Of a stretch of DNA of 64,000 nucleotides, positions 10,202 through 20,792 are shown one piece after another. The notes below the pieces were generated by a model that was not told where the DNA came from, did not search any database, and worked only from the letters and a program-made list of their open reading frames with translations. A program made the translations under genes and the position numbers. The DNA lies in contig CM042690.1 in the NCBI GenBank assembly GCA_023614405.1, positions 526,272,293-526,336,292 on the forward strand, written 5' to 3'. The stretch's first letter is position 1. Every line of letters begins with the position of its first letter. The DNA comes from Avena insularis. Taxonomy: Eukaryota; Streptophyta; Magnoliopsida; Poales; Poaceae.

Positions 10202-10972
10202 GGAGAAGATACCATGTGCCATGGCACTACAGTGATCTACAACAATCACGGTATCAAATAATCACAAGGGATTATTTTATCCCGCCTGGCTTGATTCCAA
10301 GCTTGGGGAGATCTTTAAGACCTTGTAATATATCTTATATGTTTTTATTATTTTTGCATTAGTCAAACTAGCAATAAAGTTTGCGTCATTAGAATTCCCT
10401 TCAGGAATAGTCGACCCCTTTAATGAAATTCCGAGTTTATTATTATATATGGAGCAATATTGAGTTTGTGTTTGCTTTAATGATATATGAATGGCTTGAG
10501 TATGATTTTACTTGCACTTGATGATAGCAATAGGAGTCTTCCACACCATTGGTATTAATAGAACACATAAAGATAATTTGGTCAATATACTGTAAGTCTA
10601 TGGTTTGATTTACAAAGAAAAATTATCTATACAATTAAGTTGAAAAAGAAACCTTGAACAAAGGAAAATGAAAGTGCTATAAAAATAGAGTGAGAACAAG
10701 TCGAGGTAGAATCTCCAAGTCATAAGAATGCTTCATATACAGTTGGAATTTGATAATTGAGATCGTTAAACTTTGAATTCCTACATAAGGTGGAATATAT
10801 GGCTAACTCCTTTGCACAACACCTAAAACAGAAATGTGAGCATATATGCAAAAGAAAAGAAAAAAGAAAAAAGAAAAAGAGCAAGTTTGCAAAGAGCAAA
10901 TAGGCATATACCACTGTATTGTAGTATGACAAAGAGACACTTTTGAGATTTTGAATCCCAAGTGAATACATT

Positions 10973-12727
10973 TGTAGCACCCCGATAAAATCACTACAAG
11001 AAAATTGCTTGTTATTTTATTTTTCTGCATCATCATCATCATGCCACCTTGCATGGAACATATTAGTAAATCATTGCATTCAAATTGTTACACTTGTGTT
11101 TGGTTCTTGATATGTATTTGAGCCTGCCATTGCTTCCTCTCTATTTTAACCCTCCTCTATTCTATCTCTAGTTGGTGCCATTTGATATGGAACCATAAAG
11201 TCCAAATTCCTATTACTTGAATCTTGCTATTTTATATTTGCCAAAATGCCCAAATTGAGTTGGGGGCATCATCTCTTAAATTCTCTTTATCACTAACTTG
11301 CCAATCTATCTGGTCCTTATGATTATTTTCAATTCTACCACATATGACACATGGGTTCCTTTTATTTGCCTTATTGATTCAAATCATGCCAATTTGATTT
11401 GTGAGGATATGTATATTTTGTGATCATCTTTCTCTATTTCTCCACTTCATATAATCTATATAATCCATATTACTTCTTGTGTTGATCTTCCTTATTCCAT
11501 TTTTGTTGGACTCTATTCTTTGCAAATCTTGTGATCCTCTAGCCTCTTTTCTTTTTCAACACTTGGTCTCCTTCTTGTTTTTTTTTTGCCTAGCTAAAAT
11601 TCTACAACCACCAACGGTGTGCATGGCTTCATACTACCACACACACACTTTCAACTCCCAAGCCAACCGTGGTGTGCACCTCTACATACACACACCAACC
11701 GTGGCCCTTTCTTTTTATAACTTTGAACCCATCGAAAACCCATCTCAAATCAGCTTGTGCCTGCATTTGTTGCTTAGCTGTTTCAATTCTCCCTTCTATT
11801 CAAATTCTGGACAGAGATCGGTGGTTTTAATTCAGCTCAGGCAGATAGCAGCAGAAGAATTCAGTCTACTTCAGCTAACAGTCAAAATACAGCAGCAGCG
11901 ATCAGCAGCGGCGGCAGTTCAGCGCCATTAGCGAGCCGGCCCGACCTCCAGCGCCACGTCCGGCCCACCCGAGGTCCAGCAAGCATATCCCAAGCAGGCA
12001 TGTCCATCCCCTGTTCCTCTCCTTCCTGACGGCGTTCTATTCCTCGCCCCGAACGACAGAGCGCGAGTAGGTGGCCATCGCCGTCTCCACCTCTGTTAGC
12101 TTGCATCGCTAAGAGGTAGTCTGTGCCACATAGGCGTCGTGCAACCTTATCCTCCCTCTCTTTGGAACACTAGCTGCTCCCAGTCCTCTCCCCTCGAACG
12201 CGTCCGCCTCCCTCTCCATTCGGCACTTCCGAGAGTCACCGGCCCGTCTCGCCGTCGTGCCGCCGCTACATGCCATCCCTAGACAGTCTGAGACCACCAC
12301 GAGCTCCTCTTCGCTGCCCTCTGCCTCCTCGCCGAAGCAATCGTCCGCAGAAGCAAAGGATCGACGCCACGGTCGATTTTCCCCAACTTTGGCCGCGCAC
12401 TTCGATGATGATTCCGGTGGCTCTGCTACTTCCCCGCTGCCCCGACCCCTCCTTGATGTTTGTGGTGAGCTTCTGATCGTCATGGACCTCTCCCCCACTT
12501 GATCTCGCTGTCTGCCGTGACGTTGGCGTTGACCACCGTTGTCTGCCACCGCAGGTGCGCGTCGGCGCCGCTCCGACAACACCAGGTACCATCGCTGCCT
12601 TTTTCTGGTTCCTGCACCTGGCGGCTTCGAACACGACCATCCCGAAGGCCTCTCGCGTCCTCGTCCATGAGTTCCCTGCTCGTCAAGAGCTCCCTGGCTG
12701 CTGTATCTACCGCTGCTCAAAGTCCAG
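10973..12727 (+). mobile_element. Truncated LTR-like block with promoter and GC-rich leader
   Basis: It starts TGTAGCACCCCGATAAAATC, an LTR-like TGT..CACCCC opening. It then has 700 bases of AT-rich sequence, a TATA-like TTTTTATAACTT at about 11,712 and a GC-rich segment from about 11,900 to 12,700. This architecture (AT-rich, TATA, then GC-rich leader) is shared with blocks at 26,850-29,957 (inverted) and 55,985-62,111. The open frames in the GC-rich part occur on both strands, are low-complexity and are not convincing genes. It ends where the Copia LTR begins. A CACTACAAGAAAATT string at about 10,993 resembles a CACTA terminus but is unsupported otherwise. Confidence 0.45.
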
Positions 12728-12865
12728 TGTGGAAAGGTAATTGGAGATTGCACAGCACCAATTGGGCCGGCTGCTCATGTATATATAGACGGACACATGT
12801 ACAATTACAGGTACAACCCTGACAAAACACGGTGACCTATACGTAGTACAATATGTTACTCAACA
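12728..12865 (-). repeat. 3' LTR of the Copia element (138 bases)
   Basis: On the minus strand it reads TGTTGAGTAACATATTGTAC and ends CTTTCCACA. A TATATATA box (12,780-12,787) lies inside. It directly follows the polypurine tract at 12,866-12,885. No 5' partner is available, so the outer boundary (12,728) is inferred from the TG...CA rule. Confidence 0.65.
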
Positions 12866-15780
12866 CCCCCCCGCAGTCGAAGGGTCGGCACCGACACAGA
12901 TCGAGCGAACTCGTGAAAAGTCGTGGACGGTAATCCCTTCGTCATGATGTCGGCAAACTGCTGAGATGTCAGTATGTGAAGAACTCGAACATGACCGAGG
13001 GCAACTTGCTCACGAACAAAGTGGATATCCAACTCAATATGCTTGGTGCGTTGATGATGAACGGGGTTGGTGGAGAGGTAGACAGCCGACACGTTGTCGC
13101 AGAAGACCACCGTGGCCTTGTCAACGGGACAAGAAATCTCGGAGAGAAGCTGGCGAAGCCATGTGCACTCGGCCACAGCATTAGCCACGGCGCGGTACTC
13201 GGCCTCGACACTGGAGCGAGACACGGTGGGCTTCCTCTTGGAGGACCAAGAGACGAGCGACGAGCCAAGGTAGACGCAGTAGCCGCTGGTGGAGCGCCGC
13301 GTGTCCGGGCAGCCCGCCCAGTCCGCGTCCGAGTAGGCGACGAGGTCAGTAGATGTCGATGGCGAGGCATGCAGCGACAGGCCGTAGCCCATCGTGCCAC
13401 AGATGTAGCGGAGAATCCGCTTCACCGCAGCCCAATGGGCGTCCCGAGGAGCATGCATGTGCAAGCACACCCATGCCGCATCGAGCTCCGAACGTGTCAA
13501 TGTCAAGTACTGTAGGGCACCGACGATGGAGCGGTAGAACGGGGCATCGGAAGCCAGCGAGCCATCGGTGGCGGAAAGCTTGGCCTTCGTGTCGACAGGA
13601 GTAGGCGCGGGATTGCAATTAAGCATCCCTGCACGCTCGAGAAGCTCGCGGGCGTACTTCTGCTAATGAAGAAAGAACCCGTCTGGACGCCGGACAACCT
13701 CGATGCCGAGGAAGTAGTGGAGCGGGCCGAGGTGCTTCAATGCGAACTCAGCACGAAGACTGTCGGTGAGCTGTCGAAGAAGACCGGCGGTGGATGCCGT
13801 CAGGATGATGTCGTCGACGTACAGCAGCAGGTAGGCCATGTCGTTGCCGGTCCGGAAGACGAACAGCGACGCATCGGAGCGCGTGGAGAGGAAGCCGAGC
13901 TGATGCAGAAACGCGGCGATGCGCTGGTACCAGGCGCGGGGCGCCTGCTTTAGTCCATACAAGGACCGAGAGAGCAAGCACACGTCATCGGGGCGCGCGG
14001 TGTCAACGAAGCCAATGGGCTGCTGACAGTAGACCTGCTCCGACAGGTGGCCATGGAGGAAGGTGTTGGAGACGTCCATCTGATGCACCGGCCACGCGCG
14101 AGAAACGGCGAGGTGCAGGACCGTGCGGATAATGCCCGGTTTGACAACCGGGGCAAACGTATCCGTGAAGTCGACACCCGCGCGTTGCCGAAAGCCGCGG
14201 ATGACCCAACGCGCCTTGTAGCGCTCGAGAGTACCATCGGAGCCGAGCTTGTGCTTGAAGACCCACTTGCCGGTGATGACGTTGGCGCGAGGGGGCCGGG
14301 GAACCAGCTCCCAGGTCCGGTTGCGCTGCAGCGTCGATTTCCTGCATGGCGGCGCTGGCGCGGGTCGCGCAGAGCGGCGAGCCGGTGGGCACCGGCTAGG
14401 GAGCAGACGTGGACGGCGCGGCCGCCGCGAGAGGACGCCCGCCGCTGGGACGACGGCGCTTCGCTGGCGCGGCAGACATCGCCTGGCTGGCCTGTAAGGC
14501 CCACCGTCGGTGGGGTAGCGCGTAGATGGCCGCCGCACGCCCGCACGTGCTCGGGTGAGCATGGGCGCAGGAGCCGCAGCGACGGGCGGCGAGGGGGAGC
14601 CTGAGGTGCTCGAGCTGGTCGAAGGCGTCGGAGGCGCCGCAGGAGGGGGCGACGCGGGCGCCGCAGGTGACGAGGGCACCACGGGCGACGGGGGCGTCGC
14701 AGGCGACGGGGGCGCCGCGGGTGACGGCGGCGCCGCGGGCGACGGGGGCGCCGCGGGCGACAGGGGAGCCGCGGGTGACGTCGGCGCCGTGGGTCCAGCT
14801 GGGGCCAACGCAGGGGGGGGGCGCTGAGGCCACCGGGCGCAGTCGGCGGCGCGCAGGTCCGGCCACAGGAGGGCCGGCGGGCGCCGGGGACGTCGTCGTA
14901 GGTGTCGCCAAGAGTCCCTGCTGAAACGGAAAAGACAACTCGTCAAAGTACACGTGCCGGGAGGTGAGGACACGATGGGAGACCGGGTCGTAGCAGCGGT
15001 AGCCCTTGGTGTTGGCGGGGTAGCCTAATAACACACAAGGGAGAGAGTGAGGCGCAAGCTTGTGCGCGGCGGTAGCGGCAGTGTTGGGATAACACTTGCA
15101 GCCGAAGACGCGGAGGTCATCATAGGCGGGCGGCGCACCGTAGAGAAGGTGGTGCGGCGTGTAAGACCAACACACGCGACACGGGCGGATGTTGACGAGG
15201 AGAGTCGCCATGGCAAGAGCATCCGGCCAGAATCGTGGAGGCATGTGGGCGTGGAACAGAAGGGTGCGGACACAGTCGTTGAGAGCACGTAGCATGCGTT
15301 CAGCACGACCATTCTGTGGGGAAGTGTAGGGACACGTGAGACAGAAGATGGCGCCATGGGCGGCGAGAAGAGAGCGAATAGTGATGTTGTCGAACTCTTT
15401 GCCGTTGTCAGTTTGTAAGGCGTGAATAGGGCGACCGAACTGAGTGGAAACAAAGGCGAAAAATGCGGTTAGAGTGGCGGCAACATCGGATTTGCGACGG
15501 AGGGGAAACGTCCATACAAAATGAGAGTAATCATCCAGAATCACAAGATAGTAATTATAACCAGAATTACTGGGAACAGGCGAGGTCCAAACATCACTAT
15601 GAATAAGTTGAAACGGAAAAGACGCGACTGTGGAGGAGGAACTAAACGGGAGGCGAACATGTTTGCCTAGACGACAGGCGTCACAGGAGTGGGCATCCGT
15701 TTTATTACAGGTAAAATAAAAGCCTTGCATTATTTGATGGAGAGCGGCGGAGCTAGGATGACCGAGGCGAGCGTGCTAGA
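12856..15780 (-). pseudogene. pol: Copia pol remnant: integrase, RT and RNase H
   Basis: From 15,780 downward: pre-integrase motif ending CDACRLGKHVRLPF; integrase core with Asp in HSDVW, Asp in LQTDNGKEF and Glu in SPQNGRAERM, then FWPDALAMATLLVN and LLGYP. Next is a Pro/Ala-rich linker encoded by GC-rich repeats (14,640-14,800). RT follows with WELVPRP, KWVFKHK, FTDTFAPV, QMDVSNTFLHG, SLYGLKQAPRAWY and the catalytic LLLYVDDIIL (13,810-13,821). RNase H has YSDADWAGC, SRSSVEAEYRA and DIHFVREQV, ending near 12,856. It is broken by a shift in the linker, a second before WELV, and a TAG at about 13,663 where QKYA would be expected to start (CAG to TAG). Confidence 0.9.
14640..14800. repeat. GC-rich minisatellite in the Copia linker
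   Basis: GACGGGGGCGCCGCGGGCGA and close variants (including GGTGACGGC, GGTGACGTC) repeat in tandem in units of about 18-24 bases. On the minus strand they encode a PSPAAP-type repeat between integrase and RT. The repeat probably expanded by slippage. Confidence 0.75.
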
Positions 15781-16039
15781 GATCGACACCGATGGAGAGG
15801 GCGAGTGAGCTGCAGGCGGTGGGGGAGGCCGAACCAATAGGGTACAGATCGCCGGGGCTGTCACATCGGTGGAGGAGCATCAGGGGCCGCGTAGAAAGTC
15901 TGGTGAGTGGCCGGACGCGGCCCCATGATGCCCGGGTAGAGAGCGCGCGGCAGGGGCATGGAGTAGGCGTGGACGACCCCGGTCCACGGGTTGTGACCCG
16001 CGAGCCACGGCGGAGTGGGAGCGGCAGGCTGGGAAAGCA

Positions 16040-16385
16040 CAAGTACATAGTTATTATTGCAAAATAGATTAGCAGAGAAAGAACTCCATAGAAAATACTC
16101 AGAACTACCTTAAGCTAGGAACCACGTCTCCCAAAATGATAAGTACCAGTATATACAATAGGTATTACTACAAAATACATTAGCAGTAGTTGAACTCCAT
16201 AAAAATACTCCTAAGAACAACTACTAAGAACATGTAGTAAGTCTTTCTAGCAGTTCAAATAGTCCAGCGAACATTAAGATGTGTTTATCTCACTCATGAA
16301 TCCTGTTAATCCGAAGAAAGTATTCCAGGATGAACACCGACGGTTGACGAGCGACCAGGTGTGACATCAGCACTGGCAGGAGCCA
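16040..16385. other. AT-rich spacer with a duplicated short segment
   Basis: Two related stretches occur: ATTGCAAAATAGATTAGCAG with GAACTCCATAGAAAATACTC (about 16,055) and CTACAAAATACATTAGCAGT with GAACTCCATAAAAATACTC (about 16,165). The repeat is about 110 bases apart. No gene is seen. Confidence 0.4.
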
Positions 16386-17012
16386 CTACAGCTCTTCGAA
16401 CGGGATGCCATCGGGCGACGTGGTGCTCTCCGGCACGCATAACCCAGAATTTTTTATCCTTCTCCCCTCAATCATAGTCGGTGACCAAAACTTCACCATG
16501 TACCGCGGAGACAAGCATGCCACCGACCTGACGCATACGACGGATACGACATGTAGCGTTTGGCGCGTGTCAAATCGCACCGCGAACATAGTACCATCAT
16601 CTCTGGATCTGATGATATCTACTGTCCGTAGGCCTGTTGCCGGCAGAGGCTTAGAGGAGTACCTACGTGTTTTGCCGTAGCGGAAACTGCGCACCCTCAT
16701 CTAGTGAGCTTCATAGAGGTGGGCGAGGAGCGCCGCCGGCGGGCGGCGAAAATGCAGCCATCCTCCATGCAGTTGCAAGGGCCACGCGCGCCCACAATCT
16801 TGTGGTTGTGGACCTGACGTTACGCGACCAATGTCCCACAACCGTCGTTGGGGCATCTGCTACCTTTTCTGCTGGTGACTCGGAGGTTCAACTCCTTGGA
16901 GCATGCGGCCAGCCGGATGGTGCTGGTATTGTCCATACGCATAGCGATCTCGTCGAACATGTTGGCTGTTGCTCCATCTACTGTACCACCGGTTGGGCCC
17001 CGAATCCGCCAT
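16386..17012 (-). pseudogene. F-box-like gene remnant
   Basis: On the minus strand an ATG at 17,012 opens MADSGPNRWYS, but the more telling frame (ATG at 16,960) reads MFDEIAMRMDNTSTIRLAAC and then SKELNLRVTSRK. This matches the core F-box pattern (L..lv.eI..Rl...s..RlaacSkelr). It stops at 16,820. Downstream, after frame changes, an open segment from 16,700 to 16,386 (about 104 codons, ending PDGIPFEEL) may be the C-terminal part. F-box proteins are substrate adaptors of SCF ubiquitin ligases. The domain is incomplete and frames are broken. It lies just upstream, in the same orientation, of another F-box-type pseudogene (18,295-20,345). The assignment is tentative. Confidence 0.35.
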
Positions 17013-17459
17013 CGCGTCCCGATGGTTTGGGGGCGAGGCGGATCAATCTATGACCGTTGGGAGGTTTTGGAGGAGAGGGGTGGCGGCCTAGAAGGACCGA
17101 TGCTGCGGGTGAGATGGCGAGGAAAATGAGTGATGCACGCGTTGGATACGATACCAAATACTTTTGGAGATGGGGAAGACGGCATGGCTCTTTGAACGAG
17201 GAGTTTTTTGCGTGTTCATTCGTCGGTCTTCGGCTGCAGGGCGCAGCTGCATCGAGGAGACTTTAATTATTAGCTAGCTAGTGTACCACACAAACGCTGT
17301 CTAGTACTACTGTAGTAGCATCAAGAAAACTTTAGTAGTACTAGTCTAGCACGCCAATGCTGTCTAGTAGAATGAATGCCATATCATCACAATATAAAAT
17401 TGTACTACTTCATAAAGTAATAGGTAAAGCTGAGAAAATAATTATATTTCCGAGCCGCT

Positions 17460-17860
17460 TCTATAAAGTATCGGGTGTATATTTGGTTCTTATACTTGTG
17501 CATAGTGTTCATTGTGCTAAAGTCTAGTACAGTATCAATAGAATCTCCTACTTCCTCCGTTTCAAAATATAATATGGTTTAGCTTTTGTGAAAAAATGTA
17601 TCTAGACATCTTTTACTACACACTAAAAGTAGTGTGTATGTTCGGAGTGAACCACACACTAAAATTCGTCTAGATACATTCGTTCCGCACAAGTTAAAAC
17701 ATTTTATATTATGGAACGGAGTGAGTAGATGCTAGAATGGAAAAGAATATTCGAGAGTTAACAATGTTAGAATTTGCTAGTCTTGATACAACGGTTAATA
17801 TTGAAAGTTAACCGTACACTGTATAGTGGTAAGATAAGATAAGATAAATATCTAAATAAT
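17460..17860 (-). repeat. Q repeat copy, split by a Stowaway element
   Basis: Q is a repeat of roughly 400-450 bases found many times in this window. In this inverted copy one sees GGGTGTATATTTGGTTCTTA, then CAATAGAATCTCC, then (after the MITE) GATGCTAGAATGGAAAAG and finally GTATAGTGGTAAGATAAGAT. Other copies read straight through AGAATCTTCTAGATGCTAGAATGG, showing where the MITE landed. Confidence 0.7.
17551..17725. mobile_element. Stowaway-type MITE (Tc1/Mariner)
   Basis: Ends CTTCCTCCGTTTCAAAATAT and ATATTATGGAACGGAGTGAG form the terminal inverted repeats. It is flanked by TA on both sides (17,549-17,550 and 17,726-17,727), the Stowaway target duplication. Internally, TGTATCTAGACATC and its inverse CGTCTAGATACATTC pair. 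It is inserted in a Q repeat. Confidence 0.85.
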
Positions 17861-18294
17861 ATGGTCTCATCATACCAGTTTAACCAAAGACTAGTGCATG
17901 AGGCTAATCGTTCAAGCCAAGGTTGTTTTCATAGAGTACGACCCTTACACAAGCATTGAGGTGATTGTTCAAGTGTATGGCACGTGGTCCGTAATATCCT
18001 GTTGATGCTAAAATTTCCATAATTTCTAAAAGAACTCTAGAATCGGCAGACTAAAGTGCATTATGCTAAAGGTCCAAAAAAATATAGTCAAGTTCATATG
18101 AGTAAATAAACATAGTACGATACAAGGACATGTTTCAAAAGAGAGGATACCAACAAGTTGAAAGCCGATGACTTCAGACAACCAAACAAAATAAACGGTT
18201 CAACGTGGTCCAGAACTATTTCTCTACATGTAGTACCAACTATTACATATGGATTGCATCATTACATACTGTGGCAACATGTCTTGTTTCTTAG
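17861..18294. other. Spacer, no gene recognised
   Basis: Between the Q copy and the DUF295-type pseudogene. AT-rich and unremarkable; it would contain the 3' untranslated region of the pseudogene. I do not see a repeat or terminal inverted repeat in it. Confidence 0.4.
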
Positions 18295-20345
18295 TTAAGC
18301 ATGAGGCTGGTTCCAATCGACGGCGTTCACGAAGGTTGGTATGAACCAAAGCGGATGCTTCACCATTCCTTTCCAGAAGGCAGGGTTACTAATTCCCTCA
18401 AGGACATTGATTTCAGAAGTAACACCGCAGTCTTTACCACTAAGACTGAAGAGACATAATTCAAGTTGCACCTCTTTGGAAAGCCATGCTATAGTTGGTA
18501 AAATTTAGACATAGTTGCTTCTCGTCAGATAACCTGAGGTAAGATCTGCACCGCCTACGCGCATGATAATCGGATAGTTCACTCCAAGGAAAAGAGAATA
18601 TGATCCAAGGTTAGCAATCCTTTCCCATGGATTAGCTTGATCAACCTGACCAGTGTTCATTGAGAACACCAAGCAGCCAAACGCGAAAGTATAAGTGGAG
18701 ATATTGCGACCACAGTGTACAACACGAGGATGAGCAGCATCGGTACGATGGCGGCAATGACAAGTAAGACAGCTGGGACCATAAGAAGCGCCAAGCGTAT
18801 ATATATGAAGATGTCTAGAACCATCTACAAATCTTGCTAACCACCAAAAACCAAAAAAGTAGTCGTGCTCATCTCAAGTAGCATTAAGAAATGAATCGAC
18901 CAACTCGTCCACGGCAGCTGGTCACGCCAAGACCAGCGCAGGACCTTGAAAAGGTAGCAGAATGTGTTAACTTATGATTCCGGCAGTATGATATAGTGAA
19001 TCCTACTGAAAAATTTCCTTCCAATTGAACTGCATGCAAAGTAGCTCGAACATAGGAAAAACAACTATGGCCTAAAATCGTACGAAGGAAACAAAGCATT
19101 ATATAATAGAGAAATTTCCTAGAGAACGGACTCATATTTTTTTGAACAAGACAGGCAATTTTGGCTCGTTTTGTCTAAAAAAGGCAAAGATAATTGACCG
19201 GTTCATTTGCAGGGGAACTTGCCGAAAACCCATGCAAATGCAGAAAACATAGGATAGGAAAGACACAAGATTTTACATTTGCATGTCCATTTATACTCCT
19301 GCAGGATTGCGGTTGTGTTGGATTACATTGCACGGAAAAACCATTGAACGGATTCTTTTCAGGAGCTTCAAGTATATCTTAAATTCCTATCGAATGAAAT
19401 TAAAGACATCCGGAAAAATCTACTGTGCATAATTCAATCTGAAGAATCAAACGACTGCAATAAGAAAAAATCCTACGGAAAAACTATGATTCGTACAGTT
19501 CATAGAGTCTAAAATAACTACTCGTGTTTTCATTTAAACGAAACACTCCCTATGTCAATTCAGTACAATAGCTTGGGCACATGAGTAATTAAGCCAGTAC
19601 ACTACATATGAAGGATTAATTACCAGGATGCAAAGGATGCCAAACATGAACGTTGCCATACAGAGCTGTGGAGAATACTAGTCCATCGTGGGTAATTCCA
19701 TCATTGTAACCGTAAGGGCTCAGGGTGTGGTTAAGAGGAAGTGGAAGAACTGTCCATCCATCATCACCGCTCTGAAGGATGGCAATTCTGACGTTGAAGA
19801 CTGCAACAAGCAAGAAATCTTTATATCTCCCAGCAGCTGTGGGAACTTGGTAAATAGCAATCTTCAGCATTACAACTAGAAGATCATTATCCAACAAGAA
19901 CATGGTTGGTTGGTCGGTTGCTTGAAACGAAAAAGCTGGGAGAGGAATCTTGCGATGAGTGTACATGTTGCAAAGCTCCAACTTGCCTCTGAAGCTAGCC
20001 GTGGTAATCCAATCTCCATTGGGGCCTACCCACTGCCCAGAAGTACAGCCTGGTACCATAGCATCGGAGGAGAACCTGTCCAGCGACGACAGCTTGCAAG
20101 TAATGCAAGAAATCTAGCGGTCCGTTCGTCAGGGGGGAATGAAGAACACATGGGAGGCCAAATTGCATTGAAGCATCCATAGTTGCACTAGCTTTCGTAG
20201 ATTCAAGAAAAAGTTTCGACGAACCGATTAGGATGGCGGTGGTGATGACGTCGCATCGGGTTATGAGTTCTTCAAAGGGGCCTTCGGGAAACACGTCATG
20301 AAAAATCTCCGAATCATGCTCACTGCTCTTGCTTGTTGATGCCAT
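18295..20345 (-). pseudogene. DUF295/KIB-type F-box-associated beta-propeller pseudogene
   Basis: Minus strand. A probable start is the ATG at 20,345 (MASTSKSSEHDSEIF). The first exon runs to 19,624 and contains QVLLRCYGTRLYFWAVG, then GPNGDWITTASFRGKLEL, and DDGWTVLPLPL with YNDGITHDGLVFS and VHVWHP. A donor CCTG/GTAATT at 19,624 and an acceptor TTGAG/AT (exon from 18,872) join in phase to restore HPDEHDYFFGFWWLARF. Exon 2 carries SRHLHIYTLGASYGP, NLGSYSLFLGVNYP and, at the end, WFIPTFVNAVDW, with a TAA at 18,295. The pattern fits grass DUF295 proteins. Two lesions: an extra base in GGGTAGGCCC near 20,027, and an in-frame TAA at 18,505-18,507 exactly where the N-x-V-Y tyrosine is expected. 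The family assignment is from motif memory, not a search. Confidence 0.6.
18873..19623 (-). other. Intron of the DUF295-type pseudogene
   Basis: The 751-base interval between donor GTAATT and acceptor TTGAG. Splicing gives phase-1 continuity (HPG + AT makes the Asp of HPDEHDY). It contains many stops in all frames. Confidence 0.55.
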
Positions 20346-20792
20346 CACAAGGCAGCGTATGTATTTCATTGATTGGGGTTTCATAAGAGAGGGGGAATCG
20401 AGGGTGGCAACTGCCTGAGTGAGACGAGGAAGAGAATCTGAAAGCGGCATATGGTGGCAGTGGTGGCGCGTGGTGCGAAAGGGGAAGACGTCGGGAAGAG
20501 AAGGGGAAGACGCCCTGGAGGGGGCGGGAGAATAGGCAAGGGGGGAAAAGCTGGATTAATCAACACGAGCATGTGCTCCTCAGCTGCATTTCGAGGAGAC
20601 AGTGACCTGCCGACTCCCTACTCCATAGTACGAGTAGATGTCTAGACGGTCGGAGTAGTTAATTTGGAGGAGACTGTGACCGGCCTGACTGTACTAGACG
20701 CCTAGGGTACGGGTTATACTAGACGAGCTCTGTAGTATTTTACTTGCATGTATGAGCTCTGTTTTTCTTTTTTCACGGAACGAGATCTGTAT

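Larger units (their letters stand above)
4027..10972 (+). mobile_element. Athila-like Gypsy retrotransposon, 3'-truncated, integrase-less
   Basis: In order it holds a 5' LTR (4,027-5,465), a tRNA-Asp-type primer site, gag, protease, RT, RNase H, a palindromic tandem repeat, a third ORF and a purine-rich CCAAGCTTGGGGAG at about 10,292. No 3' LTR is found: at 10,973 the sequence changes to an unrelated LTR-like block. Integrase motifs (HHCC, DDE) are absent; after RNase H (about 8,790) the sequence passes within 300 bases to non-coding DNA. The RT sequence is closest to plant Ty3/Gypsy elements of the Athila lineage. Numerous stops and shifts show it is dead. Confidence 0.8.
12728..16040 (-). 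mobile_element. 5'-truncated Copia retrotransposon
   Basis: Reading on the minus strand: the 3' LTR (12,728-12,865) is preceded by a purine tract (CCTTCGACTGCGGGGGGG on that strand). Upstream of it lie RNase H, RT, integrase and the gag/pre-integrase junction. The order integrase then RT then RNase H is diagnostic of Ty1/Copia. Homology fades at about 16,035 within the gag C-terminal part, and no zinc finger, gag N-terminus or 5' LTR is present. Multiple stops and frameshifts show it is inactive. Confidence 0.85.

Noticed and set aside
10993..11010. CACTA transposon terminus CACTACAAGAAAATT
   Set aside because: No second terminus, no 3-base duplication and no subterminal repeat array nearby; it may be chance or a fragment.
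12109..12753. Long minus-strand open frame (214 codons) and overlapping plus-strand frames in GC-rich DNA
   Set aside because: Frames are open on both strands at once, Arg/Ser/Ala-rich and without motif; explained by GC content of an LTR-like leader.
14003..14604. Several long frames antisense or out of frame to Copia RT and linker
   Set aside because: Shadows of the GC-rich Copia coding region; the RT frame has all motifs.
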